Assembly: GCF_033807715.1 (NCBI RefSeq)
Contig: NC_084599.1
Location: 12,198,125-12,262,124 of the forward strand
Source: Cololabis saira
Lineage: Eukaryota > Chordata > Actinopteri > Beloniformes > Belonidae
Direction of reading: 5' to 3'
Length of the DNA stretch: 64,000 nucleotides
Both the position numbers and the translations under genes were made by a program. The notes beneath the pieces are model-generated. The model ran no database searches. It saw only the letters and a program-made list of their open reading frames with translations, and was not told the DNA's origin. Shown piece after piece: positions 1 to 14,871 of the stretch. How positions within the stretch are numbered: position 1 is the stretch's first letter; every line of letters starts with the position of its first letter.

Positions 1-560
1 GGGGAAGTTAAAAGAAAAAAAAACAAACAAACAACCAAAAAAAACTTTTATGGATTGGAGAAAATATGGCTGGGTTTGGTCAAAGCAGAGTGGTTTTGTC
101 CGTCTGTGGCTTGTCATATTAGGTCTTGCTTGACATGTGCTTGCCAATTGAGTTTATGCATTTATTTAAAAGGGTCTTTAGCAGTCAACACTTTGAAAAC
201 ATGTAGTTAAACCCCATGAGAGTGCCAGTCTCAGGTACCCCAATGTCTTTGAATCCCATCCAAACCCAAGTTTGCATTAAATGAGTTGAACAAGACGATA
301 GTGAAGTATATGTTGTTATCTATGTTGTGAAAGATGCTACTTTACCCCTACTCATCTGTGCAACTACAAATATGTCAGTGCTTCAGTTTCAAACGTCACC
401 ATACAGGTTTTATTACGTCTCTTTAACAGTCTCTTACTGTAGATGCTCGCGGTTCACTAAACATTCATACATTCAGGTAGTCAAACTGAGGAAGAGAGAG
501 GAGGAAGGCGTTCCTGCAGCCGTGCTCCTCACCAAGTCGCCCTCCAACTAAAGTTCAAGA
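1..560 (-). other. hcn2: hcn2 3'UTR (start of)
   Basis: This is sequence directly after the hcn2 stop codon. It has no convincing reading frame. Minus-strand AATAAA hexamers occur at 409-414 and 161-166 (TTTATT on the plus strand). Either could be a polyadenylation signal, and the UTR may continue beyond the window. The end of the transcript cannot be fixed from sequence alone. Confidence 0.5.
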
Positions 561-1498
561 TCACAAGTTTGATGATAGCCTCGATCTGACTTTGATATGC
601 TCTGTATCGGGAAGGCTCACGACTGAGTCTTTCTTGGGTCTTCCCGAATCCGCCTGACTTGTTCCCAAAGCTCCAACTGTCAGCCCTGCAGCGCCTGCAA
701 AAGCGTGCACAGACCCAGGCAGAGATGCTGCAGGGAAAGCCCCCGCTGACATCTGGGTGGGGAGCACCACTCTATGTGGTAAAGCGCTCCGGACACTTGT
801 GTGACCTGACGGAGTCTGAGGGGGTCCGATGGAAGTGGAGGAAACACGAGTAGACTGTGGTGGACTAGGGGCAGCGGGCTGTGCCCCCTCGTGTGGCAAC
901 GAGGGCTGGGAGGCCGACAACACCCTGGCATCTTGGCCCAGGCTGACCAGCTGCAAAGAATGGGAGCTTTTACGTGCGCCCGGCCAGTGAGTAGGGCTGG
1001 CCGTGTGCTGCTGGGCTGCCAGTGAAAGCTGGGAGCCAGAAATGGGACAGGCCAGGCCGCTGGATCCATACTGGAATGATCGTCCTCCAGCTACCAGCGG
1101 GCTCTGGACGGGAGGGCTGGCCAGAACTGGAGCAAAGACCCCAGGAGCGTGGAGTAATGGAGACGCTGGGACGGGGCTGGGCACATTCTGTATGACCTGG
1201 AACCTCCTCACCATCCTGGGAGACTGCAGGCTCCCCGCTCCCGCCGAGTTTCCCTGCATGGGAGGACAGAAGTTCATGGCTACGGCCTGCTGCAAAGTAG
1301 CGATGGCTGAATCTCGAGGCTGGATGGAGGAACATGGAGGTGTCATGGACATGGCCAGTGGTTGTTGCACGTCCACCTGCTGGACCATCTCTCGATCGTA
1401 TTTCACGATCTCCTGAATCATCTCGTTCTCACGGTTGTTGAAAACACCCGAGTTGAGGTCATGCTGAACTTTGTGCATCAGGATTGAGTTTTTCTTGC
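561..1498 (-). CDS. hcn2: hcn2 exon 8: end of CNBD and C-terminal tail
   Basis: The last coding exon has acceptor TACAG at 1499-1503 and a TGA stop at 563-561. It covers residues 695-1006. It opens with [20 protein letters not shown], the end of the C-helix region of the cyclic-nucleotide-binding domain and the segment just after it, then [14 protein letters not shown] 280-residue low-complexity tail rich in Ser, Pro, Ala and Gln follows. HCN2-type landmarks are [12 protein letters not shown] and [11 protein letters not shown]. The protein ends in SRLSSNL; in mammalian HCN channels the terminal SNL tripeptide binds the TPR domain of TRIP8b/PEX5R. Stretches such as SPPVQSPL and the [16 protein letters not shown] region also resemble HCN1, so the tail is mosaic, but the overall best match is HCN2. 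Confidence 0.96.
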
Positions 1499-1672
1499 CT
1501 GTATTGACAGAAAAACAGAAAACAGCCATGTAGCAGAAGGTAACATTTTGGTGCCTTGCATTCTCAAACCTTACTTTTAGTTTATTTTTGTTAAACAGAC
1601 ACAACTTTATAGCTTGTGTTTATTGTCATTGGTGACACCTTTTTATTTCATATATAGTCATGCAAATATTAA

Positions 1673-1966
1673 AGGAGCATGAGGCTCCTTTTAAGAAAAG
1701 AGACTCTCTAGCGCCACCCTTCGCCACGACGGCCGTCGGGGGTACTGCAGCCAACAGTGAAGCCGGCACGGGAGAACGGGAAGAACGTGCATGCAGCGTC
1801 ATGTGACGTCACATCTGCAGGACAGCGCGGGAAATTCGGCCCCCGAATTGCAGCACATTTTGCAGCACACAGCCTGTTCAAGGCAAAGGAGAGATACACT
1901 AGAGGGCTCATTTGTTTTGGGTTTGGAACGCTTCATCTGACATTATTACTAGAAAACTTAAAACAT
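1673..1966 (+). mobile_element. TTAA-flanked MITE, family A copy 1 (right end lost)
   Basis: The left end is TTAA followed by AGGAGCATGAGGC. The body is near-identical to the copies at 9091 and 20244: the segments AGCGCCACCCTTCGCCACGA, ATGTGACGTCACATC and GAGATACACTAGAG are shared. Similarity stops in an A- and TA-rich stretch near 1966, so the right terminal repeat seen in the other copies is missing. It has no coding capacity. Confidence 0.8.
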
Positions 1967-2799
1967 ATACACATACATATACATATAAGAACTATATCAC
2001 AGACTCTAATTACCCAGATTAAAATATTAAGCATTAAAGTTCACAGCAATTTGGATGAGATTGGTGAAACTAATCACAGCAAAGCGGGGTCTTCTTGGAT
2101 GAGTTTGGTCGGTTTTGCTGTTGCTAAGTTGGATTCTTCCCAGGTCGGAGTTGGACTCTGTCAGGGCTGCCCTTAGTCAGCATTTCTGTCCACAACTTTT
2201 ATGGACAGAATTCCTAGGCAGAGCTGGAGGGGTTGAGGGGGTCCAGTTCGGTGGCGTTAGGATTTCACTGGTAGATTCTGAGGTCTGTTGGTGTCATTGA
2301 ATCGGGGATGTTCAGCGCTCACAGGACTGATATGCAGCCAAGTGTGAAGTGGAAACACTGAGGATCAGAACTTCCAAATCTGAGACAATGATTCTAAGTT
2401 GGAAATCCAAAGCACACTAGCAAATCTACAACAGAACGGTTGGAGAAAAAAATGTGTTTTGCATTGTATCCGGTTAGACCACAAGGTCTGAGAGAGCTGT
2501 TTAGAAATGAATGCTCTCTTTTTCAAATAAATGCATGTAAATTGTATTTATTTACAACAATCCACAACTGACAAACGCATAGAAGCAGGAACACTTGGTA
2601 TCAAGTATTTTTAATTAATATTAATGAATTATGAGTAACTTGTAGTAATTCTTTGGTACAGCAGATGATGTGAGAGGGATTGTCCATTGTCAAAATTAAA
2701 TGATTGCTTACTCTGCCTGCATGCATGTACCCTCCAAGAAGAAAATAATAGCTATGTAATTACACTGTTTATATGTGCAGCCAACTACACAGATATACA

Positions 2800-3536
2800 C
2801 AGTACTGGAGTTGAGGGGGGATGAGGGGGGATGGCATCCCCCTCTGAAATAAAAATGGTCCAAATCATCCCCCCTGTTAAACTGCCATCCCCCCTTTCCA
2901 TCCCTTATGTCATTTCATCAATGAATGTGGTTTTACTGCTATTTCAACATTTAGAGTCATCACCAGAAAAATAACACCAGAAAAATAACTTATTTGACTA
3001 TTTTCACCTGTTTTAAGTACATTTTCACTTGAAATAAGTAGGAAAAGATTTATCTTCTCATTACAAGCAAATACATCTTGTTCCACTGGCAGATTTTTCT
3101 ACTTATTTCAAGTGAAAATCTTCTTGAAACAGGTGAAAATTGTTGTTTTTTTCCAGTGATGAGTCTTGTTTTAAGTGTAATGAGATTTTTTACTAAAATG
3201 AGAAATTTTAACTAGAAATAAGACAAATATTCTTGTTAAGATTTTGAGTTTTTGCAGTGATCCATTTTACATTTTACAGAGTCATATTGATAAGTTCAGA
3301 AAACTGTTTTTTATTGTTGTGTTTTGATGTATTTGATGTAAGCCCAGTGGATATTTAAAGCTTACAGAAGGCTGCATTTAACTGCTGCTATGTCATTCCT
3401 GCAGTATTTCTGCAGGTGTTTTGGTCAGTGCTATTATTTGTAATATATTATATTATTTGTAATCAGCACAAATTATCTGTCCCCATATGATAAAATCCAC
3501 CATCCCCCCTGATTTTTTTTTACAACTCGAGTACTG
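2800..3536 (+). mobile_element. Non-autonomous hAT-type element
   Basis: The 737-bp element has terminal inverted repeats CAGTACTGGAGTTG and CAACTCGAGTACTG, flanked by an exact 8-bp duplication GATATACA at 2792-2799 and 3537-3544. An 8-bp duplication and ends starting CAG are typical of hAT. CCCCCC-rich segments lie just inside both ends. Imperfect inverted segments (TTTCACTTGAAATAAG and its complement) sit inside. No transposase is visible. Confidence 0.85.
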
Positions 3537-5136
3537 GATATACACTGGTATAAGTCTTCACCACTTGCTGATGCCCCACAAGTATGAATAGAAGTCAGGT
3601 GGATGAATAGATGACATCAGAGATATGTGATGCATCCAGTGCTGAATTGGGAGGAGTAAATATGTAACAATGCTGGAGATAAAGGTCCATTTCCCACCTG
3701 ATCTAGCACTTTCACTGCTTCTACTGACTGATATGCTGGCCAACATCACTTTAACAGCTCACATGAGTCCTCAACAAGTCGTTTACACTCATTTTATGAA
3801 GGACTCACAGCCGTTGAGGAGTCAACCATGCTGCTTTTCCTCCGACAAAAGACAATCTGAAGAAGACACTTGAAAGAAAAGGTCAACCTCCCTTCTCACA
3901 TTTGAGGTTGTAGATGATTTAAAGAAGGTGCGTAGATGCAGGTGACCATGGATCAAATCTCAACGTGTTCTTGCAAAGATGTCCACACAGCTGTACCCAA
4001 GGCAGAGTAACTCTCTGAAAGCAGGTGTGCATTAGAGCTGAAGGTCGAGCAGGGCCAAGCTACTGCTGCAGAGATCAAGATAATGGTCTCGCACAAGTTC
4101 ACAGTAACCATAGTAAGGTTACAATGATGAGTATTGGAGATGTGTGTCTGAGTTCTCTCTCTGTAATTACCTGCGAGGCTGATGGTGGAGGTGAGGAGAA
4201 CTCTCTCGTTAATGAGGAGTCCAGGTTTTCCCCAATGAAAACTGCTTTTATGTGCAATGGTATAATAATGTCACCTTTTACCTTTATCAAGGTAGCGCTT
4301 TAAGAGAAAGCAATGAGATTTAAATGTTGGTGCACCTATGGGCTGAAGGTTGTCCAGACGGCTGACTAGAAAGACGCATTATTTGTCATCTGAGCAGTTA
4401 CCTGCATAACCAACAGATCAGTACGATTGATTCCTCTGCAGGAGAAAGGCACGCAATGACTGTGTCCGTGGCAACGCTTGCACGTTCCCTGGGTTGCATG
4501 TGTGGCACGGAGTTGAAATGCACACTTTGGTAGTCTGGGCTTAGTGCACAAGTCCTCTATGAAGGATTGGAGAGACAGGATGGAGAAATCCAAAATTGCT
4601 GTGCTGAATCCAGGAAAAGCCTGACTGTAATGCCGTGCCTCACCTCAAACAGCAGCTTTTCTCCAGGGTATGGGGGAAATCTTTATTTTTGTGTTGTTGT
4701 CGTTGTTCTACATCCTCGTGAGGCAAACTGACAGACGAGGAGCTGTCATTGAAGTGACAACATCTGACAAACGCTCATGTTTGAATGAAAGCCAAGCACA
4801 ATAAGAGCTTAAGTGGGGGTTATAATACATTTGAAGCAGTTGGTAGGCTTAAGCGGCCTCAATTTCAGAACTCAAAGGGACCCACAGATATTCAGAAACA
4901 CGTTCTTTGCATCACTGGTTTAACAGCAATGCCTTCATTAAAAAGTTGCACTTCCATCCCCTCTTTCATCACTTTTCAACTGTGCTTATCCTCTTATATA
5001 GTTTTTCTCCTTTTCACTTTTTGTGTGTGAATGTAAAGATCTGCAAACGTACAAGGATCAAAACCCACACGTAAAAAGGAATTTTTCTCTCTCATACAAG
5101 ACAAATTTCTCCCACATTTTCCAGTGACATCTTTAA

Positions 5137-6280
5137 AAGGAACCCTGGTTATTAAGACTTGTAGTCCCCTAATTAGCCACAAAGTTGTCTTATACTAAAA
5201 TATGTTGTTAGAAACACATAACATAATCTAATTGCTTTAAAAATCTACAATGTTTATCACATATTTTGACCTGCGGGAGGCGCCATGTTTTACCTGGGCT
5301 CTGGGAAGATAAGCCGCGTTAGTTTAACAGGGACAGGTATCTAAAACTTAGATGAGCAGCATCTCCCGGCCGTGGAGGCTGACGAGGGAGCCCATAAGAT
5401 GTCTCGGTTCAGGCAAACTGGATCAAAGTTCTGTGATGCACGGGAGATCTGCAAAAATGATCAATGTCGTACACATCTCACCAGTGCATTAGGCTACGGC
5501 GTAGGCTACGGCGTAGGCTACGGCGTAGGCTACGGCGTAGGCTACGGCGTAGGCTACGGCGTAGGCTCCTGCGTAGACGGCGTAGCCGTGGCTCTATGAG
5601 CCTGCAGCGCTCCGCCATCCGCTCTCCGCTCTCGCTGGGATGGAGACGCCGGTGGGCAGGATGCACGTTTGGGTGGGCGTAGCCCACCCCTGCCACCCCC
5701 TAAAACCGGCCTCGGTGCTGGTTCACCGTTTGATGACAGACCCGACGCTGAGGGGACTGGCCCGGGACTTTGACGAAACGGGAGGCGCAGACTTCGCGTC
5801 AAATAGGCAAGAACATCTTTATTTAATTTAATGACGCCAGATCTGGCTGGGGTTTTTATTGTAGCATCGGCTATTTGCTAGTTGAAACGTGTGGTCTGTT
5901 AGTCTGTCTGAGTTTTATGGTCTTTTTATAGTTAATGATTTATGGGACTGTACTTTTTTTTACTTTTTTGTAGGTGCGCCGTCACCTTAATGTTTAGCTG
6001 TGTTTTGATCTGTGTTTCTGGTGCGCCGTCACCTGTTTAGCTGTGTTTTCATCTGTTTCTGGGTGTCAGAACAGTGTACGGGGGCTAGCAGGTGCCACCG
6101 TCTGACGTCACTACCCAGAATGCATTGCGGTATAAACAACAATGGCGACCTACGAGTTAAATTATATTTTCAAATTTTATAAAAACGAAGACATCAACAA
6201 GGTTTTTTATATCACATTGTTATAATTGATACCAACATTTATCTTTTAAGACCTACATGTCTTATTAGCAAGGGTTCCCT
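5137..6280 (+). mobile_element. TTAA-flanked element, family C, with internal 12-bp repeat
   Basis: The ends are imperfect inverted repeats: AAGGAACCCTGGTTATTAAG on the left and the complement of CTTATTAGCAAGGGTTCCCT on the right. Both are flanked by TTAA (5133-5136 and 6281-6284). TTAA duplication is known for piggyBac and Kolobok superfamilies; ends starting AAGG/AGGG fit Kolobok better, but no transposase is present to decide. The interior carries a GC-rich tandem repeat and a TGACGTCA palindrome at 6103-6110. Confidence 0.7.
5492..5575 (+). repeat. 12-bp tandem repeat (GGCTACGGCGTA)
   Basis: Six perfect copies of GGCTACGGCGTA run from 5492 to 5563, and a degenerate seventh copy runs to 5575. 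Being 12 bp, it stays open in several frames and creates apparent Gly-Tyr-Gly-Val or Arg-Arg-Leu-Arg polypeptides. These are artefacts of the repeat. Confidence 0.95.
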
Positions 6281-6405
6281 TTAAATGTGCTCAAGCTAAA
6301 TTAAACCAGACCTCAAAGACTGCAAAGGTTGTTGTGAAAACATTTGTAGGACACACCATTTTCTGTTGTAATTGTACGCCGATATTAAGCCAACACTGGC
6401 GTCTA

Positions 6406-6651
<246 letters not shown>

Positions 6652-8132
6652 TCAGGGTGTCAGGCAGTGACTGAGAAAAGAACAAGAATGATGAGATTTG
6701 TCGAGCAGTGTGAAAATGAGTCTGTAGTTACAACACGGCCACAAAACACCTGGATACAAACGTGGCTGTGAGCTACACTAACAGAAAGACGCGAGCAACT
6801 TGGTGATCAGAACAACCCTGGTTTCTGAATTCAGGGGTCGAGTAGAGTCAGTATGACCTGCTGAGCAAACCCCCCCCCCAAAAAAAACCAACCTATTTCC
6901 ACTTCTGGCACTGTGCTGGCAGCTGTGTCAGGAAAACACACACTATATTTAGATATGCTTCCCTTCCTTTAGTAAGTTTATCTCTTTAGATTCCCTTTTC
7001 TTCATGCTGGGGCTGATTGTTGTCGTGACAACCATATGCCCTCCTTTTCCTGAAAGGTCGACCTCCTCTGACTCTCTGCAGGAAAGAGGGAAAATAATGA
7101 ACCGCAAAGATACTCCATTAAGAACAAACATACAGACTGCAGCTGGGTGTTGATGACTAAAGAACTAACGCCAGCAGCACCTATGCAAAAACAAACATAT
7201 TCACAAGCACACTGCCAATGGAAAAGTTTGTTATTTTTTATTCTTTACACAAAGCTGTCCTGGCTATTTAAAAAAAAAAAAAAAAAAAGGCAAACGTTTT
7301 TTGATGCTCCACTTTTGTTAGAGTTGTGGAAAAACTTAACAAACTTGCCCAGACATCCTTTCATAAATTCTCACTTGGGATCCTCCTGTATTTGCATATT
7401 GGCAGCATCATTAGCAGGCAGGGAGAAGTGCTGGGAGAGGATAACAACACTAATGAAACCGTTGGGGCTGAATTGAAAGACTGCTGAAACCACCACCGTT
7501 TCAGGTTGGTGGTATCATCCCTAAATATGATTAACAGTGCAGAGAACTGCTGGATATTTACAGCTAATTTTGTCAACAGTATGAATATTTACCAAAACTA
7601 CTTGGACCCTTTTTTTTTTTTTTTTTTTTAGTAGCATGGGTCACACTGTTTCCCATTTTCACGCTAGTAGACCAGGAATTCTCCTCTACAGCTTCACTTC
7701 CTCGTGGATTCACAAGGAAACTTTCCTTGTTAAGAGAAACTATGTGGATATTTTCTTATCACAGGTTTAGGAGATGGAGCTGAGCCATAATGAGCATCCT
7801 CGCACAAATTATGAAAACATTATTTTATAGTCTTCTTTGGTCAGTTTTGAGAAGATATTCTCAAAGATTTGGTATATGAGACTATATACAGACTGTGTTA
7901 CAAGCTCACATGCTTTTATGAAAAATATCCTCAAATTACATCATGAAAGGTGTGTCAAACTTGACCTAAGTTCACACATACTGTATCAATACCATGGTTG
8001 GGTTTGTGTGAGCCATTTAAATCTGTCATTAATAAGACTTTATGTGGACATATCCCTCTGTACACACATTCACATACATATGATGTTCCCCTAATGTTTC
8101 AGTTCCCCCTGCACTGCTGGAACCCCCCTGTA

Positions 8133-8709
8133 GCACCCTATAATGTAATAATTTCCTGAAAATGTAATAAAATTTGCATTTAACTCAATCGAAAATGTAA
8201 TAAAATCCAATAATGTAATAACTTCACCAATAATGTAATAAAATATCCTGACTGATATTGTAATAACATTTTTACCGATAATGTAATACCTTATTACATT
8301 ATTGGGAATTTATTACATTTTCAGGTGGGTCTTTTTTTTTCTACAAAACTGATAATGTAATACTTGACAAATAATGTAATATATATGTTCATTTTCAGTC
8401 TACTTTCAGTTCTACATTTAGTGTTTTAAGTATCTAAGAATGTTATATACACTGGATTTGAAACACCAGAATGACTATTGGGTTAAATTGCAGACTTTGA
8501 GTACCATGTAATAAATTCCCAATAACGTAATAAGGTATTACATTATTGGTAAAAATGTTATTACAATATCCGTCAGGATATTTTATTTCATTATTGGGGA
8601 AGTTATTACATTATTGGGTTTTATTACATTTTTGATTGAGTTAAGTGCAAATTTTATTGCATTTTCAGGCGTTATTACATTTTCAGGAAATTATTACATC
8701 ATAGGGTGC
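8133..8709 (+). mobile_element. MITE with very long inverted repeats rich in TGTAATAA
   Basis: The left end TAGCACCCTATAATGTAATA is mirrored at the right end by TTATTACATCATAGGGTGCTA. Roughly 200 bp on each side are inverted copies of each other, around a unique centre near 8340-8510. The arms contain more than ten TGTAATAA or TTATTACA words. The flanks support a TA duplication (8131-8132 and 8710-8711), which would suit a Tc1/mariner-type MITE, but the superfamily is uncertain. Confidence 0.8.
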
Positions 8710-9090
8710 TACACACCCTGATGCTCCGGGGCAAGCGTGCAGCACCTCTGGGTGTGTAGTGCTGCCTTGGCCGGAGGGCTGTCACAGAGGATGCTTTGGG
8801 CTGTGGAGTGAGGCTTCTGTAGATCAGGCTTGTTCCACTGCACCTACAGTAGCAAATGGCTGATGGGGTTGGGATGTGAGGGGTTTGGCACTTGACCAAT
8901 GCCTTGGGCTGTTTGTTACGTTCCCTGAGCTGTTCCTGAGCAGCTTTTGCTGTGTGGCATGATGATCTATGCTTCAACTGCAACAATGTTCAGGTTGGTT
9001 GTACTTGTCAAACGTGACATCCAAATGTGCATCTTAATATCTAACTTTATAAAACCTTTCACAATTATTCTATAACCAGCTCCTTATTAA

Positions 9091-9431
9091 AGGAGCATGA
9101 GGCTCCTTTTAAGAAATTAGACTCTCTAGCGCCACCCTTCACCACGACGGCCATTGGGGGTACTGCAGCCAACAGCGAAGCCGGCACAGGAGAACGGGGA
9201 GAACGCACATGCAGCGTCATGTGACGTCACATCCACAGGACAGCGCAGGAAATTCCGGCCCGGAATTGCAGCACATTTTGCAGCACACAGCCTGTTCAAG
9301 GCAACGGAGAGATACACTAGAGGACTCATTCTTTTTGGTTTGGAACGCTTCATCTGACATTATTACTAGAAAACTTAAAACGTTTACGAATTATTTTCAT
9401 AAATCCTGCCTCAATCCTGCCTCAAGCTCCT
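9091..9431 (+). mobile_element. TTAA-flanked MITE, family A copy 2 (complete)
   Basis: The 341-bp element is bounded by AGGAGCATGAGGC and GCCTCAAGCTCCT, with TTAA on both outer sides (9087-9090 and 9432-9435). It shares its body with the copies at 1673 and 20244. It contains the exact palindrome TGACGTCA at 9222-9229. It has no coding capacity. TTAA fits piggyBac or Kolobok. Confidence 0.88.
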
Positions 9432-9952
9432 TTAACTAGTTCAGTGATTATACAAAACAAACTCAGTGCAGAGGTTGAATCATGCTCCAATCCTAAATGA
9501 TTGCTAGTAGGTACAAGGGGACCTGGTTTCATCTGTGCTGGTAGACATGGATTCAAGCTCTTTATTTGACATTACAAATGGCTCCATCACCACAGCTTTG
9601 CAGAGCTAATTGGCTGATATTAATTGGATGGCCACATGTGTGGATGATTATGTCAGAGAAGTTCTCTCGGGCTGTGTCATGGCAACAGTGACCTGGGCAG
9701 CTGTAGAAGGCAATCATTGTTCAAAATACCACTCATCTAGTTCAAGCAGAGGACTTCACAACGCAGATGTAGGCATGTGTAAGTGCACCATTTGTTTCTA
9801 ATGAGTCCGAGAGGATCAACGCCCTAAGAAACGGTTCAAGACTGGCCACATGACAAGGCTCTTCAAAGAAGTCAAAGTGAGATGTCAGCATGGTTGAAAA
9901 CTTGAAGAGGAAAGAAGTAAACCGATCATGCCACAACGGAGAAAGAGAATTA

Positions 9953-11627
<1,675 letters not shown>

Positions 11628-13197
11628 CTAGAAGGTGGAGAGACAAGGATAATGGGAAACAGAAGCACAAATCCATAAAAGCAGGACTCAGCAACCCTTT
11701 TGTTAACAGTGACAGTTTGAGAAGCGTGTGTGACTTTAAAGCTTCATGCACATGTAACTGTACAGACATGATGCACTATGTTTCTATGCTCCTCTTTTAT
11801 AAATTCAAAAAGACAATTGTACAGAAATTGTAAACAGGCTCTCCTTGGAGAAATAATTATTGTTCTGTGCTCCATTGTTCATGTCAAAAGATATGTGTAA
11901 CAACCCTAAGATCTGTAAAGACAAATGTAAATGTTAATTGATAGCAGCTTCGTCCTTGAGTTTCTCTTTAAAGAAAGTAAGATATTTGTTATTTTATGTT
12001 GAAACTGGTAAATATGCAACCAAATGCCTACAAATGAAGCCAAGAAAACTGAAGTTGGCTTCAGCACATTGTGTTTGCGCTCACTTGAAGGTCAGTCTGT
12101 ACGGAAATGATTGACACCATTACATCCTCAACACTGTTACTTTTATCTGCGCCAAATGAAGCCTGAATGCCCACCTCTTCCAACTCATCATAAAAGTTTT
12201 CATGCCTGGATTCCCTCAGGAAATAGCAGCTATATCTACTCTGCGGTTGGAATTGCATGGCGTCGGCTGGGGAATAAATTGTCCTTTTACTCCTTATTCA
12301 CGGTATAGAAATGGATTTTGGGTTCGCTTTCTGTATAGCAGAAGCGTGTGTGGTTTTACGTGTCATTGCCTTCCTGGAAGTGAAAGACAAGACAACTGAT
12401 CTGCAGACCATGCATGCTACAGCACCCCGTTGGTAGAAAAATTGGCCGCAGAGTTTAAAGCAATAGGTCAACAAGAAGGAGATTATATGTCTGTATGTAT
12501 ATAAAATTGCATTGTGCTAGATTATGATCGAGGACAAAAATAGGCCTGAATGGAGCTGACAGTGTCCTTGCCTGTAACAGCCAATGACACATGAAGGGGT
12601 CAGGATTACCCATCATCCGGGAAATTACATTTTGTCACACTGTAAAGTGGCATATGACTGAGAGAATAAAACGGAGGCTCCAGCCTGCTGACGGGTGATA
12701 CAATACGGCACACCACAATATCCTTAAGACAGCACAGATTAGCTGTCACTATAGGACATCTTCACACAGCAGACATCATTTTGCCTTTCCACTGTGCAGG
12801 TGGAGATTCTCTTCACATATAACACCGGGAGTTGTTTTCACAATGGAGAAATTGAAGGAAAAATGACATGATTAAATTTGAAAGGCATCCTGAGTATAAA
12901 TCCTTTCAAATTCACAAATCTCAAAACATTTTCAGATGTCCAACATAGCTCAAAGTCAAAACCAATGATGGGTTTATTTTCTGATTGTTTCCAGTCTCTC
13001 TAATTCTCTTCATAATAGGGATCAATCTCTTTATTAAAGCAGCAGCCGCAGAGCCTAGACAAACAGTGACTACAGCAGGAGACAGGAAATAAGAGGCTTT
13101 TTTATGACCTCACCATAACAACTACAACACAAATGGAAGCAACGTGGAGCCTGAACACTCAGGAAGCCGTGGCATCATGGGCTAGGGTGGTCTTCAA

Positions 13198-13863
13198 TAG
13201 AGGTGGGTGCAATTCATCGATTTGTCGATGCATTGCGATGCGTCACGTGACGATTTGGAATCGATTTATTAAATTTTTTTTTTATTTTTTTTTTAAGTTA
13301 TCCTATCCAGATTCCAGACTGAATAAGCTGCTGAATCATTTCATTTTCAAGAATGCACATTTCTTATCGTTCACTTGAAATATGGCAGATATGTTTACAC
13401 TAAATAAATTTGATGGAAGTACATATCTTGTTTACTTGAATTAATGAACTCATTAAATCCAGGGCTTGACCGTTTTCAGTGTTTTCCGCCAATAGAGGGG
13501 GCTCTCATGCAAGTGCAGCTTTCCCTGGTCAAAGTTAAGTAAGTCAAAGAGCAAATGTTTACATAGACATAAAATAAATTATTTTGTGTCTTTGAAAAAT
13601 ACATGTCAAATGTTCAAAAAACCTTGTTATTTACTTAATGAGTGTTGTTAGAGGAACTGCGTTAATTGATTGGCTATTTATTTACAAATGTAGCCACAGA
13701 TGAAGACAAAATCAATCTTGTATGGAAAAAAGCATTAAAAATCACAATAATCGAAGAATCGTGGTACCAATAATCGAATCGAAAATCGTTATAATCGAAG
13801 AATCGAAGCTCCAATAATCGAAATCGAATCGAATCGTGAGGTACCCTTGTTTGCACACCCCTA
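13198..13863 (+). mobile_element. Non-autonomous hAT element
   Basis: The 666-bp element has ends TAGAGGTGGGTGCAA and TTTGCACACCCCTA, and an exact 8-bp duplication GTCTTCAA at 13190-13197 and 13864-13871. Both subterminal regions are dense in AATCGA/TCGATT words, which is common for fish hAT elements. No transposase frame is present. Confidence 0.88.
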
Positions 13864-14871
13864 GTCTTCAAGCCCAAGAACTCAGAGTATGGAGATAAGG
13901 GAGGGAAAGCCTGGCAAATGAAAGTCTAGGATTTAACAGCACAGGTATTTATCACCAGAGCTGATAGGGCTACGGAGGAGAGGAATGTAATGGTCCAAGA
14001 GGTAGGAAGGGGAAGACGTGGGAAAGGTAAAGGCTGTTGAATTAGCAATTTATGGAGAGTGATCCAAATGGGATCTCCAAAAAAGAATAATCTTGTGAGA
14101 TGAACATTGGAGGCTAAAGCCTTTTGTATAGACTTCTTCTTGAGGTCAAAGGGCAACAAGGCTGGGGGAGCAAAAGAGAGGTCTTATTGGCCATGGTATA
14201 AAATAGAGGAGGACTGGAGGTCTGGAGCTGATGGGTGATGATTTGCCTCCCTACCAACTGGAGAGTCTCGAGATTAAGGGTCCAAATACCCAGTTGAAGG
14301 TTGAGCATTGTCAGACGACCTCAGTTCTGACAGAAGGCCACAGTCGCTCCACAGATCAACCGTGTTTGTGGCATCCCTGGATATAATAAGAAACTTAATT
14401 CACTTACCCTAACCCAGGAGAAAGAAGGGACTCCCCAAAAAATAGAATGTACTTCCCACAAACCCGTGAAAACACGGTAAAGAGCTAACTTGTGTAAACT
14501 TTGCAGCTCATGATGGATCTTTTCCCCAAAAACTGTTTAGTTCACTAGACCCTGCAACACCCTAAAGTTGCTGTATCCTTTCTATCATTGCTGCGGACAA
14601 AGTCTTACAGACTGACAAAATCCAATCACATCCAAAAGTAATCATGCATAAAAACACTGCCTCAGTCTTTCATTTTCTATGCCCACTTCATTCCAGCGTA
14701 GAGCCTCTCAGCTGCCATTAGCAAAAGGCTGAAATATCCAAAAATTGTTTCTTCAGGGGAAAGAAAAAATCTACATGCAAGAACCCCTGATTTAGGTAAG
14801 CCATTGAAGTCTCTTTCCTGGCCTGTCTTCCTGAATATTTTCCATTTAGGTACAAAGAATTAGTACAATAA

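Noticed and set aside
680..1416. Overlapping open frames on both strands in hcn2 exon 8
   Set aside because: Shadows of the GC-richer disordered tail-coding exon.
5492..5575. CRISPR-like array
   Set aside because: The 12-bp units are head-to-tail with no spacers, and this is an animal genome.
5372..5802. Open frames encoding Gly-Tyr-Gly-Val or Arg-rich repeats
   Set aside because: They are open on both strands only because the 12-bp tandem repeat has no stop in several frames.
8699..8986. 95-codon minus-strand frame next to the long-armed MITE as a gene
   Set aside because: No known domain, no splice or promoter context, and it abuts a transposon. Kept only as unexplained sequence.
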